From: Cyanoderma ruficeps
Taxonomy: Eukaryota; Chordata; Aves; Passeriformes; Timaliidae
Direction: 5' to 3'
Length of the DNA: 64,000 nt
Assembly: GCA_008694505.1 (NCBI GenBank)
Contig: VZDJ01007755.1
Location: forward strand, 1,937,409-2,001,408
The notes beneath the pieces were generated by a model that was not told the DNA's origin, searched no databases, and saw only the letters and a list, made by a program, of their open reading frames with translations. This document shows, one piece after another, positions 14,044 through 24,539 of the stretch (its first letter is position 1; each line of letters starts with the position of its first letter). Made by a program: the position numbers and the translations under genes.

Positions 14044-14088
14044 ATGTGAAATAACCATTCAAAATAGATGTGAAATAACCATTCAAAA
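14044..14088. repeat. 24-bp direct tandem duplication
   Basis: A 24-bp unit beginning ATGTGAAATAACCATTC occurs at 14044-14067 and again at 14068-14088, where the second copy matches for 21 bases before diverging. It is a small local duplication. Confidence 0.85.
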
Positions 14089-14381
14089 AAACAAGGCAGT
14101 TTGGAAAGGACTTATCAGTGTAAATATTCTGAGGTATTTATGTAATCCCCTACCATGCTTGTGAGAAGTGTAAACCACCTGGCAGTACTTCTAATATAGT
14201 AGTAATATAATTAATGTACTTAGCGTATCAGCTAGTAAATTAGGAACAAAATTTTGTTTTCTTTCATCCTTTAGTGCTGATAGTTGGAGTTCTGCAGTAA
14301 AATGTCATATATGAAGGCTCAAGTCTTCTCAGCAGTAAAACCAAAATTGATTTTTTTCCCCAAGAGGTAAGATAGGACTGT

Positions 14382-14448
14382 GGTGAAAATAATGGTAGAA
14401 GTGCAACAGGGGTGAAAATAATGGTAGAAGTGCAACAGGGGTGAAAAT
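14382..14448. repeat. 29-bp tandem repeat, 2.3 copies
   Basis: A 29-bp unit beginning GGTGAAAATAATGGTAGAAG is present at 14382-14410 and 14411-14439, with nine more bases at 14440-14448. The copies are identical, implying a recent slippage or unequal-exchange event and possible copy-number polymorphism. A minus-strand open frame (14264-14572) runs through it only because 29 bp shifts between open frames; it is not a gene. Confidence 0.9.
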
Positions 14449-17400
14449 TCAGTCTTGCTGCTTGTGACAGATGGAGATGTTGATGAGCACTGGTGCCTGC
14501 TGGTGCCAGAGGAGACCTGCCCCAGTTCTTAGAAACAGCTTCTGCCCCATCATGGCTGTTTGATCTTGTCACAGTAGCAGCATCTGGGTTAGATTTCCAG
14601 AGTTTGGGCTTTGCAAAATAAGTGACTTGTTATCCCTAGCAATGTGCTGTCGTAGTTCTGAGTGTGTTTTGAGGTGACTTTCATGACCAGAGTGAGCAAA
14701 TGTTATGTTGTTAGCACATGAACACAGACTGGTATTTCAGGAATAAAGTAGTTGACATTACAGATTCCCAGATTACAGATTGAGAAAATGTGTCCCATCT
14801 AAAAATGTGTTCCTTTCCTTCCTTCTTTTATCCTACTTTTCACAGCAATGTCAGCATGGTAGAAATGAAAATCCCTACACAATGGAGGTAGAAACTTCAT
14901 TATAGGAGGCAAATCTACAACAGAACTCAATCTGCTTCAAGACAAACAAATTTCAAAACAAAATGTGACTTTTTAAGTGAGGGTAGTTGACAATCAGATT
15001 TCCAAGGGATGTTGTAAATTTGTCACCTGGCATTTTTAAAACAAGATTGTTTTTCTTTCTAGCATAAGCACTCCATTTTTACCACCAAGCCACTGAGTTC
15101 TGGTATGTTGTAGGGAAAAATAATTATCTTCAAAAATATTCTGATTTTTGCTGGACAGCTCAGACTAGTGATTTCTTGTGAGTGACATGATTACAGCAGT
15201 CCTTTCTAGGACTATTAATAAGATTCTATAGAATATGCACATAGCAGACCTACTATGGACTAGAAGGCACCAGTGTCCATGGAGGTCCTCAGTACTTTCA
15301 CCTCTGGGCAACATTGCATGAAGGCTTATTATTAAACCTGGTGATAGTCAGGATGTTGCAGAAGACACAGTTCTCCAGTGCATTGCAAGTGGCAGGAGAA
15401 ATCTTCATTTTTTATGGGTTCATCATGCAAATTCCTTGCTGTTCTAAAGCAATATCTCCTAACAGGCAAGACATCCTTCATAAAGACCCTCTCCAGGCAG
15501 CAAAAGTCAATTTATTTCTGGTGTTTATTCTGTTATTACTATTATTATTCTGTTCCCTGGCTGGAATATACAGCCCACACAAAATTCTTGGCTCTTGTCT
15601 TTTTCTGGGAAAAGATGAAGTAATATTACACTTAATTTGCTACATAAACCAGCATTTTCTCTTTGCACCACTTATGGATACTAGTCTTCTGCACTATTCA
15701 AAGCTGCTTTCATAATGGAAACGGGACTTACTTCAGCTGTTTGGGCTTTGTCATGGTTTTATAATAATAATTTCAGGGCCAGGGACATAGAAATCATTGC
15801 TAATGATGCATTTACAGATTATTACATTCTCACTTAATAAGCACCAAAGAGTAGTTTCTTGTTTTTGTTTTTTTTTTTTACTGTTCTATATTGCAGACAA
15901 GGAACTCAGGTGAGTAATCTCTATGACAGGTGAGAGTGACCATGTGAGAATACAGGCTCTAGGCCTAGCAGCCCTGAAATCAAAGCATCCTAGCCTAGTG
16001 TGAAACCATGGATTCATCAGAATTCAACAATTTAAAGTTCTTTGATTTTATGCACTCAAATGATGACAAACTTTTATCTGTAGTGCAATGGATTCTTGGG
16101 AGTTTTAGATTAAAATAGGAGGAAAGCCTGCTGACCCTAATGGGTTATTACTCAAAAAAGCATCATTGTTGGATCCACACAGAGACTGTTAACGACAACC
16201 TAAAGTTTTGATGCAATATATGTCATTGAAACAATCTTTCTTTCTGGCCAGGGATAGTTGGCTCTAACTGGAGACCTTCAATTTCAGCTCATTGCTTAAC
16301 AATTTTTATTATTAGCAAATGCTTTTTCTTATAGGAAAAGAAACCTCAAACTTTTCATAATTCTAATTTTTCTAATGCCTAACTTTTTCTCTGAGAATGA
16401 GCTGGAATGTATTTGGGCTTTTTTCCTAGGAATACAGATAAAGTATTTCCAAGCACTTGATTTAAACTCATCAAATTAACTCTTTTTTTGGATAAAAACC
16501 TTAGTTTTCACTTTATATGCAAATACACAAAAAAAGCTCGCTTAAAAATGTGGGACAAATAGTCTGTTGGAGGATGGAAAAAGCTTTATCTGCCTGACTC
16601 CATTTAGCAGGAGAAAGAGGTTAATGCTTAGCTGTGCATTTCTGTGAGGCATTTGTTATTCTAGCAATTAAATACTTACAATAAGCACTATATATGTCTT
16701 CACTGAATCTTAATTTAATCCTCACCATTTGATGACACGTCAGACCTCATCAGTTTTACACCTTTTTTCCCCTGGAATGAGTTTTCATTTACCAATTTCA
16801 ATCCAATTACTCTCGCTCTCCCATTTCATTAGGTCTTGTAAATGTGATCCCAAAATACTGCTGTTAACGACTCCTAGCAAGACCTCATAAATATATTTTA
16901 TAATTGATGGATGTTACATAACAAATTAATGCCTTAAAAATCATGTTGAAAGGCATTAGAGCAGCATTAGTCCTGTTAGAGGAAAAAGTAAAAACCTCCC
17001 TCTCCACATCTGGAAATAAATTCAGTTCGACAGTGTTTTCACTTGTTGTTAAAAGTTCTCTGTTTGCCTGTTGTGCTTGATAAGTTATTAGAGATGACAG
17101 GTGGCATTTGACTGAAATTTACAGTCAATTACATATTCTGAACTCATGCAGAAATTCAGAATTGTACTGAAGCAGACTGAAAGCCTAAAAAAACCCAGAA
17201 AATATAAAATTTAGATATTGTATGTAATGTTACAAATTTGTTCACTGAAACCCAGCAGAGGTCAAAATGTATGATGATGAGCACATGTGCTAGTATTTGG
17301 AAAGCCCAGGTGGAATAGGAATACAGCTTCCTTAAAAATGACCACAGTTCAGCTGCATACTCAGTTGCTATAGTTATACCACTGGAGGGTGGCTTCTGCA

Positions 17401-17494
17401 GGGTTTGTGTGTGTATTTTCACATTTGACTAAGTGGATTTGCAGCAACCACTTGGCTCAAAAACTGCTCAGGGGGAGGATTAATGCAAATATGT

Positions 17495-17866
17495 AGAATC
17501 ACAGAATGGTTTGGGTTGGAAGGGACCTTAAAGATCATCTCACTCCCAACCCCCCTGCCATGGGCAGGGATGCCACCCGTTAGATTAGATTGCTCGAAGC
17601 CCCATTCAGTCTGGCCTTGAACACTTCCATGGATGCAGCGTCCAAGGATGCAGCATCCACAACTTCTCTGGAAAACCTGTTCTAGTGCCTCACTATTCTC
17701 TGAGTACAGAATTTATTCTTAATATCTAATCTAAATCCCTCTTCTTTCAGTTTAAAATCATTCCCTCTTGTCCTATCACTACTTGCCCATGCCAAACGTC
17801 TCTCTGTCCCTCTTTTTTATAAGCCCCCTCTAAGTACTGAAAGGCCATGATGAGGTCTCTGAGGAA
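17495..17866 (-). mobile_element. CR1 LINE, 5'-truncated copy
   Basis: The left end starts AGAATCACAGAATGGTTTGG and continues TTGGAAGGGACCTTAAAGAT, the reverse complement of the CR1 3' terminus, so the element runs on the minus strand. Characteristic blocks follow in order: the TGCCATGGGCAGGGATGCCA block, GGCCTTGAACACTTCCA, CATTCCCTCTTGTCCTATCA and TAAGTACTGAAAGGCC. About 370 bp of 3' UTR and adjacent sequence are preserved; homology fades after about 17866. No protein-coding part is retained. It is less diverged than the longer CR1 that begins about 120 bp to the right. Confidence 0.95.
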
Positions 17867-17984
17867 AGCACTGCATGTACTGTAAGCTACTGTCACTCCC
17901 TATTTTGGAAAATCCTCAGCCATGCTTGCTATGTCTACAGTAAAGTTGCAAATTTAGCTCCTGACATGGGTTAGGCTAGGCATG

Positions 17985-20345
17985 CAACCATTTGGGTTGG
18001 AAGGGATCTTTAAGAACTATCTAGTCCATCCTCCCACTCAGAGCAGGGCTAACTTCAAAATTAGATCAGGTTGTTCAGGATCTTTTGAACACATCCAAGA
18101 ATAGAGATTCCACCACCCATTCTAGTGCTTTATCACTTGCATTACAAACTTTTGATTTTCTTACGTCTAGTGAGAATTTTCCTTCCTGCCAGTTGTGGCA
18201 ATAGCTCGTTATCCTGTTGAAATGTGCCTATGAAAATAGCCTGACTCTATTTTCTCTATGAGCCTTCTTTAGATAAAAACTGAAACTGCTTCACATTCTC
18301 TTCTCCAGGCTAAAACAGTATTTCTTTCTTCATGAACTTTTCCTAATGCATACTGTCCTCTAATATCCTCACCATCACAGGAGACTTATTCTGGACTCCT
18401 CAGTTTGCAGTTCTCTCTCTTGTAGAAGGACCAAAGTCTGGGCACAACACCTCAGTTGTGAGCCACTTGTGTCAGATAGTAGTTTGATTTCACAAACCCT
18501 GCAGGTTATGCTTTTTCTAACATAGTGCAGTGCACAGGCAGCCTGTATTGTTTCAAGATTGCACAGCTGACTTGTGTTCAAGATGACACCCTCCAAAATA
18601 CCCCAACTGCTCCTGCAAACCTGCTTTGATCTAGTTGGCCCCAGCCTGTAGTTGTGTGTGGGGTTATTTTTTTGCCAGAGAAAGGATTTGGCATTTCCCT
18701 TTGTTGAAGCTCTTGAGGTTCATCTATATGGTTGTCCTGGTCATTGATGAAGATATCAGAGAGCACTATAAAGATAAACATAAATGAACATGAGCAGTGC
18801 AGTCCCTGAAGGATGACATTCATAACCAGACTCCAACTGGGCTTGCAATAATTGACCATGGCTCTCTTTGCCAAGTGTATGGCCAGTTTTTCAGCCACAT
18901 TATAATTACCCCAAAAGATCCATCTCTCCTCAGTTCAGCTAAGGATGCTGTCAGAGACTGTATTGAAGGTTTTCTGAAGTCCAATACTGCTTTTTTCTCA
19001 TCCACAAAGCCAGACATTTCGTAATAGAAAATAGTCAAGTGGTCAGGTGTGATTTTCTTTGATAAATCCTTGCTGGCTGTCCCCAGTCACCTTGTATTTC
19101 ATGCCTAAAAAAGGGTTCCAGAAAAGATGTACCCTTCCACATGCTGAATCTACGATTAAAAACATCCTCCTCACAGCTTGGTTTTTGGGGTTTTTTTTAA
19201 TATTGACATGGCATTTGGCTTTTTACAATATGCAGAAGCATACTGCAATTGCTACAAGCTTATCAAATGTCTTTCAATTACTTAAGCCAGTTCCTTTGAC
19301 ATTCTTGAATACCATCTGATATTCCTTGATGGACTTGTATGTTCAACTTACTTAAGTGGCCCTCGCTTTATCTTCCTCTGCTTTGGATAATATCTGTCTC
19401 CCATAAACTTTTCTGTAATGAGTAGGGATCGGGAAGGTTTGTGAGTAATAAAGACCAAAGCAAGGATGGTGTTGCTATGTAAGTTTTTCCCATGGCCTTC
19501 AGCACAAGATGACCTTGTAAGAAGTGGAAAATTTTGTTGAATCTTGCTTTTCCTACCAGTATATCTATAGAAGCTTTTCTTGTTCATGTTCTATGTTCCA
19601 TTCCACTCAGCCATAACCTCAGCCATGTTTTAACCTTATTAATTCTATCTCTGCTTTCTATATGCCTCCTTTCTCACCTGTTCCTGCCTTCATCTCTTGG
19701 ACATTTCTTTTTAGCAGTTTAACTCAGTTTGCTCAGCCAGCCCTTCACCTGGCATGCATGCACATGTTCATGGCTACTCAGGTCTGAGTAGATGATTCTT
19801 GTCCTTTGAGGATGACGTCCTTGAAGACTGGCCAGCTCTCCATGGCTCCTTTGTCTTCTTCAGGATTGTCCCTGTCAGTTCCCTGAGCAATCCAAAATGT
19901 AAAGTTCAAGGCTGTTTTCAACTGATTGGCATGTTTAGTTCTCGCCAAATCTTAAATTCTACTATCTCCTTGTTAATGCTGCAGCTATCACATCTCTATC
20001 CAGTTCCATCTTAACCATGAGTAGCAAGTCCATAATTATGAGCTCCATACCTAGTTCAGCACCTGTATTAAAAATAAAAATTGTCTCTGATCATCTCCAG
20101 AAACCTGGATTGCTTCTAGGTGCTGGGGGGCAGAGCTTGTGATCATGAGACTTGTTCACCTTCTTTTCTTCGCCTACAGCCTCACAACCTGTTCCCAACC
20201 ATAGGCAAAGTCTATGAATTCAAGACACTTTTTTGTATAGATGGCAAATGGCCCTTGTCAACTTTGCCTGCCTTTCCTCAGCAACCTGTGGATCCCAGAC
20301 TCCTCTGGGACTGAAAGACACCATTCTTCATTATAGCTTTTATGC
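17985..20345 (-). mobile_element. Long, decayed CR1 LINE (endonuclease/RT region to 3' UTR)
   Basis: This is a second CR1 in the same minus-strand orientation. The left end has TTTGGGTTGGAAGGGATC (3' end). Moving right (toward the element's 5' end) come the 3' UTR blocks, then coding-derived sequence. The antisense of an IFIND motif lies at about 18741-18758, and the SGFVDEKKAV...LDF and MWLKNW segments, read on the minus strand across 18820-19038, match the CR1 reverse transcriptase as I remember it. Still further right, TATAGAAGCTTTTCTTGTTC (19567-19586), the CTGGCCAGCTCTCCATGGCT block (about 19827) and the CTGGATTGCTT and CTTGTGATCATGAG blocks (20105-20150) correspond to the linker and endonuclease end of ORF2. 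The frame is broken many times. The FADD catalytic box expected just downstream of IFIND (minus-strand sense) appears deleted, and so does the GDFN segment of the endonuclease. It is about 2.36 kb, 5'-truncated and inactive. The right boundary is approximate. Confidence 0.88.
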
Positions 20346-22258
20346 ACATTTTTTCTGTGTTTTGCCAAAAAATCTTTATTTGAACCATCAGCTAATGTTT
20401 GTCTAAAATAAATTCAGAGCACTTTCCTCATTTTTATCCCTACTCTTTATCACACACATCATTTGGACATTTGTAAGCACTGGGGCTCATGTCTTGCCTG
20501 TCAGATGTTGCATTGCTCGTAGTGCACCAAATTCACCTCTGATAAATCTTCACAGCAGTCAGCAACTACATCGCTCAAGGCCTCTGTGACAAGCCTCTAT
20601 TGCTCCAGGTATTCCATCTTTGCAGAAGGTTTGTCCCTGTATGTTTCCTTGATTTATTTTCATCCTGCACAGAAAATCTCCAATACATCATTTACCATGA
20701 AACTGGCTGTTACAAGAGATGAGATTATGAAGAATAATTGCTAGCAGAAGTAAGCTGCTTAAAAGTCATTAATGCAGCTCAATGAAAACGGTTATTAATC
20801 TTCCCTTGAGAGAAGTGATCTATTTAAGGTCCATGGCTTTTTTTCCTAGATGTTTTCCTTCTTTACTTTTCTTTCTGTATTCCTTCTCAGCAGCAAAGGT
20901 GATACTTGAAGATTTTTCTGGCAGTGTTGCTTCAGGCTTTAGCTGTCAAACAACTTTAAGAGATTATGTGTCGACAACAGGAGCAATACTGTTTCCAAAG
21001 GTCTAATAAATCAGAGCAGCTGTCCACTGCCGGGGAGCCCAGTGTGCTCCTGCATGCAGACTGTGAGAACTAACACACCTGCACACCCAGAAAGGGGCGG
21101 CTTTAAGTCCTTGAGCTGCTCTAATGATACCAAATAGACCATTTACTACTGACTGAACATTCTGTGATTGTTTCTGATGAAAAATTACTGTTAGAACAAG
21201 CCAGGGTCTTTCATGGAAATGAGTTTCCTGCCTGTCATATAAATAGAACAGCCATAGCATAACCTTCCCAACCCCTGATATAAATTACTTCTACTGCTTA
21301 ATGTTGAAGTAAATATTTTCATTTGCTTCTTCCCAAGTACATGTCATGGATTATTCAAAAGTTCTATTAAACAATAAGACATTTAACATGCTTTTTTGGG
21401 CAATTTATATTTATTTTTCTTGTTTTCAACTCCAATTTTCTGTAAACACAAACAAATGATCTTTAACTGTTTTAGGATCTATTATCATCATTTTGCAGCC
21501 ATCACAAAACATCATTTCATCGAGAAAGAATTTAATTGTCATACCTCAATAACTGAAATTTAGTTAGAATAGACAAAAAACCCCAAAAGACCATACTTTG
21601 TACTTTTTAGTCTTGATGTCCTCCAGGTTTGCAAAGCATTCAAATCTTTCAAGCCAATATTTATTTCTGAAAGTAGACGTATATATGGACATGCAAAAGT
21701 GGAATTTAAGGTCATAATTTTTAAAATTTGGTTTCTGTTACATCACTCAACTTGTTAAAAATATAATGTGTGCTGAATGGTCACATTTTTAGAATTTATG
21801 ATAATATATCAAAGTAACTTGAGGAAAAAACTCCTATTATCCTGGACAATCCTAAACAAAATAAAAAATTGTCCTTTTCTGAAAATAGTCTTGTACCAAA
21901 TTTTGGCAACATTCGGAATGTTAACTTTTGTAAAGCAATGGAGACTTTCATAATAATGTCTACTACACAATATTTGAATTAAGGCTTTGACAGGATTTAT
22001 ATAAGGATATGTCACATGCATCTGTGCATCTGTGACCCCAACCATAACTAATGCATTTGCCTATCTACACAGTATTGTGGGAATATTGTAGACAGGAAAT
22101 TAGAGTATTATAATTTCTGCTAAAAGTCACTTGGGAATATTTTTTTAAGAGTCATTGTGAAGAAGTGCATCTAAAGAGACATCTGTTACAACATCCCACA
22201 AGGTCCACGAATCTGTACGGTAGTAAACTGTATCAAGTTATCTCCTTTCGATAGACAA
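20346..22258. other. Unique noncoding DNA; possible 3' UTR of a minus-strand exon
   Basis: No repeat is recognised. If the exon at 22259-22413 is real and terminal, the adjoining sequence would be its minus-strand 3' UTR. Minus-strand AATAAA signals occur at 21665-21660 and near 21415-21410, about 0.6 and 0.85 kb beyond the stop. The right-hand edge of the CR1 may extend slightly past 20345. Open frames at 20782-21006 (plus) and 21003-21260 and 21809-22045 (minus) look like chance. Confidence 0.4.
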
Positions 22259-22413
22259 TCAGTACACCTGAGAGCCAGCCTTCCCTGACAGGGCCATTTC
22301 ATCTGATAGAGTATCAAATGGCTTGTTGATTATTCTGACTTCAAAGCCCAGCGGTGCTGATATCTTCAAGGTGGTCTGTAATGCCTGAGTGATGAGGCTA
22401 CCTGTCAATGTGA
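22259..22413 (-). CDS. Possible coding exon (3'-terminal or internal), unidentified protein
   Basis: On the minus strand a good acceptor, TTCTCTTTAATTTTGCAG, ends at 22414. A CTAAT branch-point-like sequence lies roughly 50 bases further upstream. After two bases the frame is open for 50 codons to a TGA at 22261-22259. The translation runs from TLTGSLITQALQ through APLGFEVRIINKPFDTL to KAGSQVY. It has balanced charged, polar and hydrophobic residues and favoured codons (CTG, AAG, CAG, GTG, GCC), unlike the Leu/Phe/Cys-rich chance frames around it. There is no start codon, so the reading depends on splicing. A weak donor, CAG followed by GTGTAC, at 22268-22267 would instead make it a 146-nt internal exon. 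I do not recognise the family and see no convincing neighbouring exon. Alternatives are a conserved noncoding element, an old pseudogene fragment, or chance: 50 open codons alone are not significant. Confidence 0.35.
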
Positions 22414-23716
22414 CTGCAAAATTAAAGAGAATCTGTTGGGAAATGGAGGGTAAACTTCCTCTCCCTCAGATTAGCCTGATTAGCCTTGAACAATTTAACT
22501 TCTACAAATCAGTTTTGTAGCTATGGGAAAATTATTTATCAATGGCTACTTTTTTCTTGGGGCAGTGAGGGGGAAGTTGTTTATGGTGAGTAGTTCTGTA
22601 AAAAGTGCTCACCTATTTCAGAACCAGTTTTCCATTCACTGAGTTACAAAATAAAAACAATTCCTTTACAGTTCTGTCAGTACTTGCAGTGGTGATTTTT
22701 TTTTTGAATGACAAAAATAACTATTCCACTGCAGTCATGTTTGTTTCACTCATTTTAATGAAAATGCTCTGTTGAGGGTAGCAGAATGTCAAGAACTAAG
22801 TTAAACAAAAGGGTTTCATTTATTAAATAGTAAGCTCATAACCAGCAATAATTTCTTAGCTAACAATTAGATTAATTTAATGTTTCTGTTAGGAAACAAT
22901 ATTTTGCATGCAAGGAGGAAGATAAAAGGGAAGATAGGCTGCCCTCCTCTCATTCAAATAGGGAAGAAGAAGCTGTTGAGGACCTCTAAGTAATTTATGA
23001 AATTGGGGATTACGTATTGCAATGTGGAACGTGTTTCTGCTTTTCTTTACCTGCAATCATAAATAAAGGAGGAAGTTGCAAGTGGAATCTCAGTATGAGT
23101 GTGTCAATACAACTTGCTGTTGTTTAGCCTGTCCCACAGCCTGCTCACTGCCACTGTTCTGCCGAGAAACCAGGGGTCATCACTGTCACAACCAGGAGGA
23201 GTGCACCCATTCCATCACTGAAATGGAGGCATCTCCATTGCCTGACAAGCACCTCTCTGGGCACTTGTTTGGAGCACAGTCATGCTAGGTCACCCATAAA
23301 GGTGGCCTAAATATTGTTTTAATTACAGTTGTGCTAGAAAAGGAGATTATCATCTTGGACCTTCCAGTATCTCCTCTTCAATCAACCACTTCAGGAAGTT
23401 TAGACCGATCTGCTATGTCATAATAGCCATGCTCACAGGAAAAGAAACACTGTGCAGCCACTCAGGGCAATCTTTGCTTCATAGGTAGGAGCTGATTTTA
23501 AGAATCCATCCATCAGAAATAGAGGCCTCTATGAGATATTTTGTATCTCTGAATTGTAATCCTTTGCAGGATCTAAATAATTTTAAAGGAGGCAGAACAC
23601 AGAAGAACACTGTTGACACAAAAATAAACACACAAATTGGTCTTAAGTATGTTTCGACTGAAATGATGTAGGATTATTTTTTTTAAAGTTTCTTGCTTAG
23701 TTTATCACAAGTGTTA
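22414..23716. other. Unique noncoding DNA
   Basis: The interval carries the acceptor-like tract for the candidate exon immediately at its left end. The stretch 23090-23290 is relatively GC-rich and holds a 70-codon plus frame (23076-23288), Cys- and His-rich, with no recognised domain. No repeat is recognised. Confidence 0.45.
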
Positions 23717-24539
23717 TGTGCTGTGATTGCCTCCAGCAGTAGCACAGCCTTTTACTGTTCTATTGAGCCCACAATACATCCACTGCAGCCAAGGGTGCAG
23801 TGACGATGAGGGGCTTGCACTACGCAAGATCTCAGCTCTGCACTGGCAGCCTGTCCCACAGCTCATGCCTGCTGCCCATGTGGCCCCATGGGAAGCTGAC
23901 ACTGGAGCAGGCTCCTGATAGGATCTGTGGCTCCAGGGAGAGAGGAGCCTGGGCTGGAGGAGATTTGCTGGCAAGATTTGTGACCTTGCAGGGGACCCAT
24001 GGCTGAAGCAGCCTGCTCCTGAAGGACTGCACCCCATGGAAAAAAGGGACCCACCCTCGAGCAGTTTGTCAAGAGCTGCAGCTTATGGGAAAGACTCAGG
24101 TTGGAAAAGTTGGTGGAGGTCTGTCTCCCATGAAAGGGACCCATGCTGGATCAGGGGAAGAGTGTTCGGAGTCCTCTCCTGAGGAGGAAGGAGCAGCAGA
24201 GACAATGTGTGATGAACCGAGCACAACCCCCATTCTGTGCCACTGTAGGGAAGAAGTGGGGAATTTGGGAGTGGAGTTAAGCATGGGAAGAATGGAGGAA
24301 GACGTTTTTAAAATTATTTCTATTTCTCATTATTGTATTCTTTTTTTGATTGGTAATAAACTAATTTTCCCAAGTTGATTCATTTTTGCCTGTGACAATG
24401 ACAAGTGATCTCTCCCTTTCCTTATCTTGACCCATAACCCTTTTGTTATATTTTGTCTTCCTTGTCCAGCTGAGGAAGGGCATGATAGAGCAGCTTTGGT
24501 GGGATCCTGGCATCCAGTCAGGGTCAACTCTGTATTCCA
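23717..24539 (+). mobile_element. Endogenous retrovirus LTR (avian ERVL-like)
   Basis: The sequence follows in order a common avian LTR that I recognise from memory. The blocks are GGGACCCATGGCTG, CCTGAAGGACTGCACCCCAT, the GGAAAGACTCAGGTTGG block, TGCTGGATCAGGGGAAGAGT, GTGTGATGAACCGAGCACAA, a TTTCTCATTATTG tract, GATTGGTAATAAACTAATTT and, near the end, GTCCAGCTGAGGAAGGGCAT and CATCCAGTCAGGGTCAAC. The AATAAA signal at 24355-24360 and the end near 24539 show plus-strand sense. The 5' limit (about 23717, TGTGCTGTG) is approximate, and I found no matching target-site duplication. No internal retroviral genes flank it. CpGs of the family consensus are largely lost to TG/CA, so it is an old copy. 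Open frames on both strands at 23714-24527 are non-genic. ERVL assignment is from memory, not a search. Confidence 0.8.
24355..24360 (+). promoter_or_regulatory. LTR polyadenylation signal AATAAA
   Basis: AATAAA sits in GGTAATAAACTAATTTTCCC, the R-region context of this LTR family, about 180 bp before the LTR end. It supports plus-strand orientation. Confidence 0.6.

Larger units (their letters stand above)
12615..17494. other. Unique noncoding DNA with small tandem duplications
   Basis: No gene was recognised. It contains a GTAGTG-rich tract (12889-12947), a 24-bp duplication (14044-14088) and a 29-bp duplication (14382-14448). A homeodomain-motif-rich stretch near 16690-17120 could be a conserved regulatory element. 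The 133-codon plus frame at 15314-15715 has no recognisable domain and overlaps another open frame; I treat it as chance. Confidence 0.5.

Noticed and set aside
18578..19038. Minus-strand open frames as a possible gene
   Set aside because: They are pieces of the CR1 reverse transcriptase region, broken by frameshifts and lacking the FADD box; a fossil, not a functional gene.
23714..24527. Cluster of open frames on both strands
   Set aside because: All fall within the ERVL-like LTR, whose higher GC lowers stop frequency. None matches a viral or host protein.
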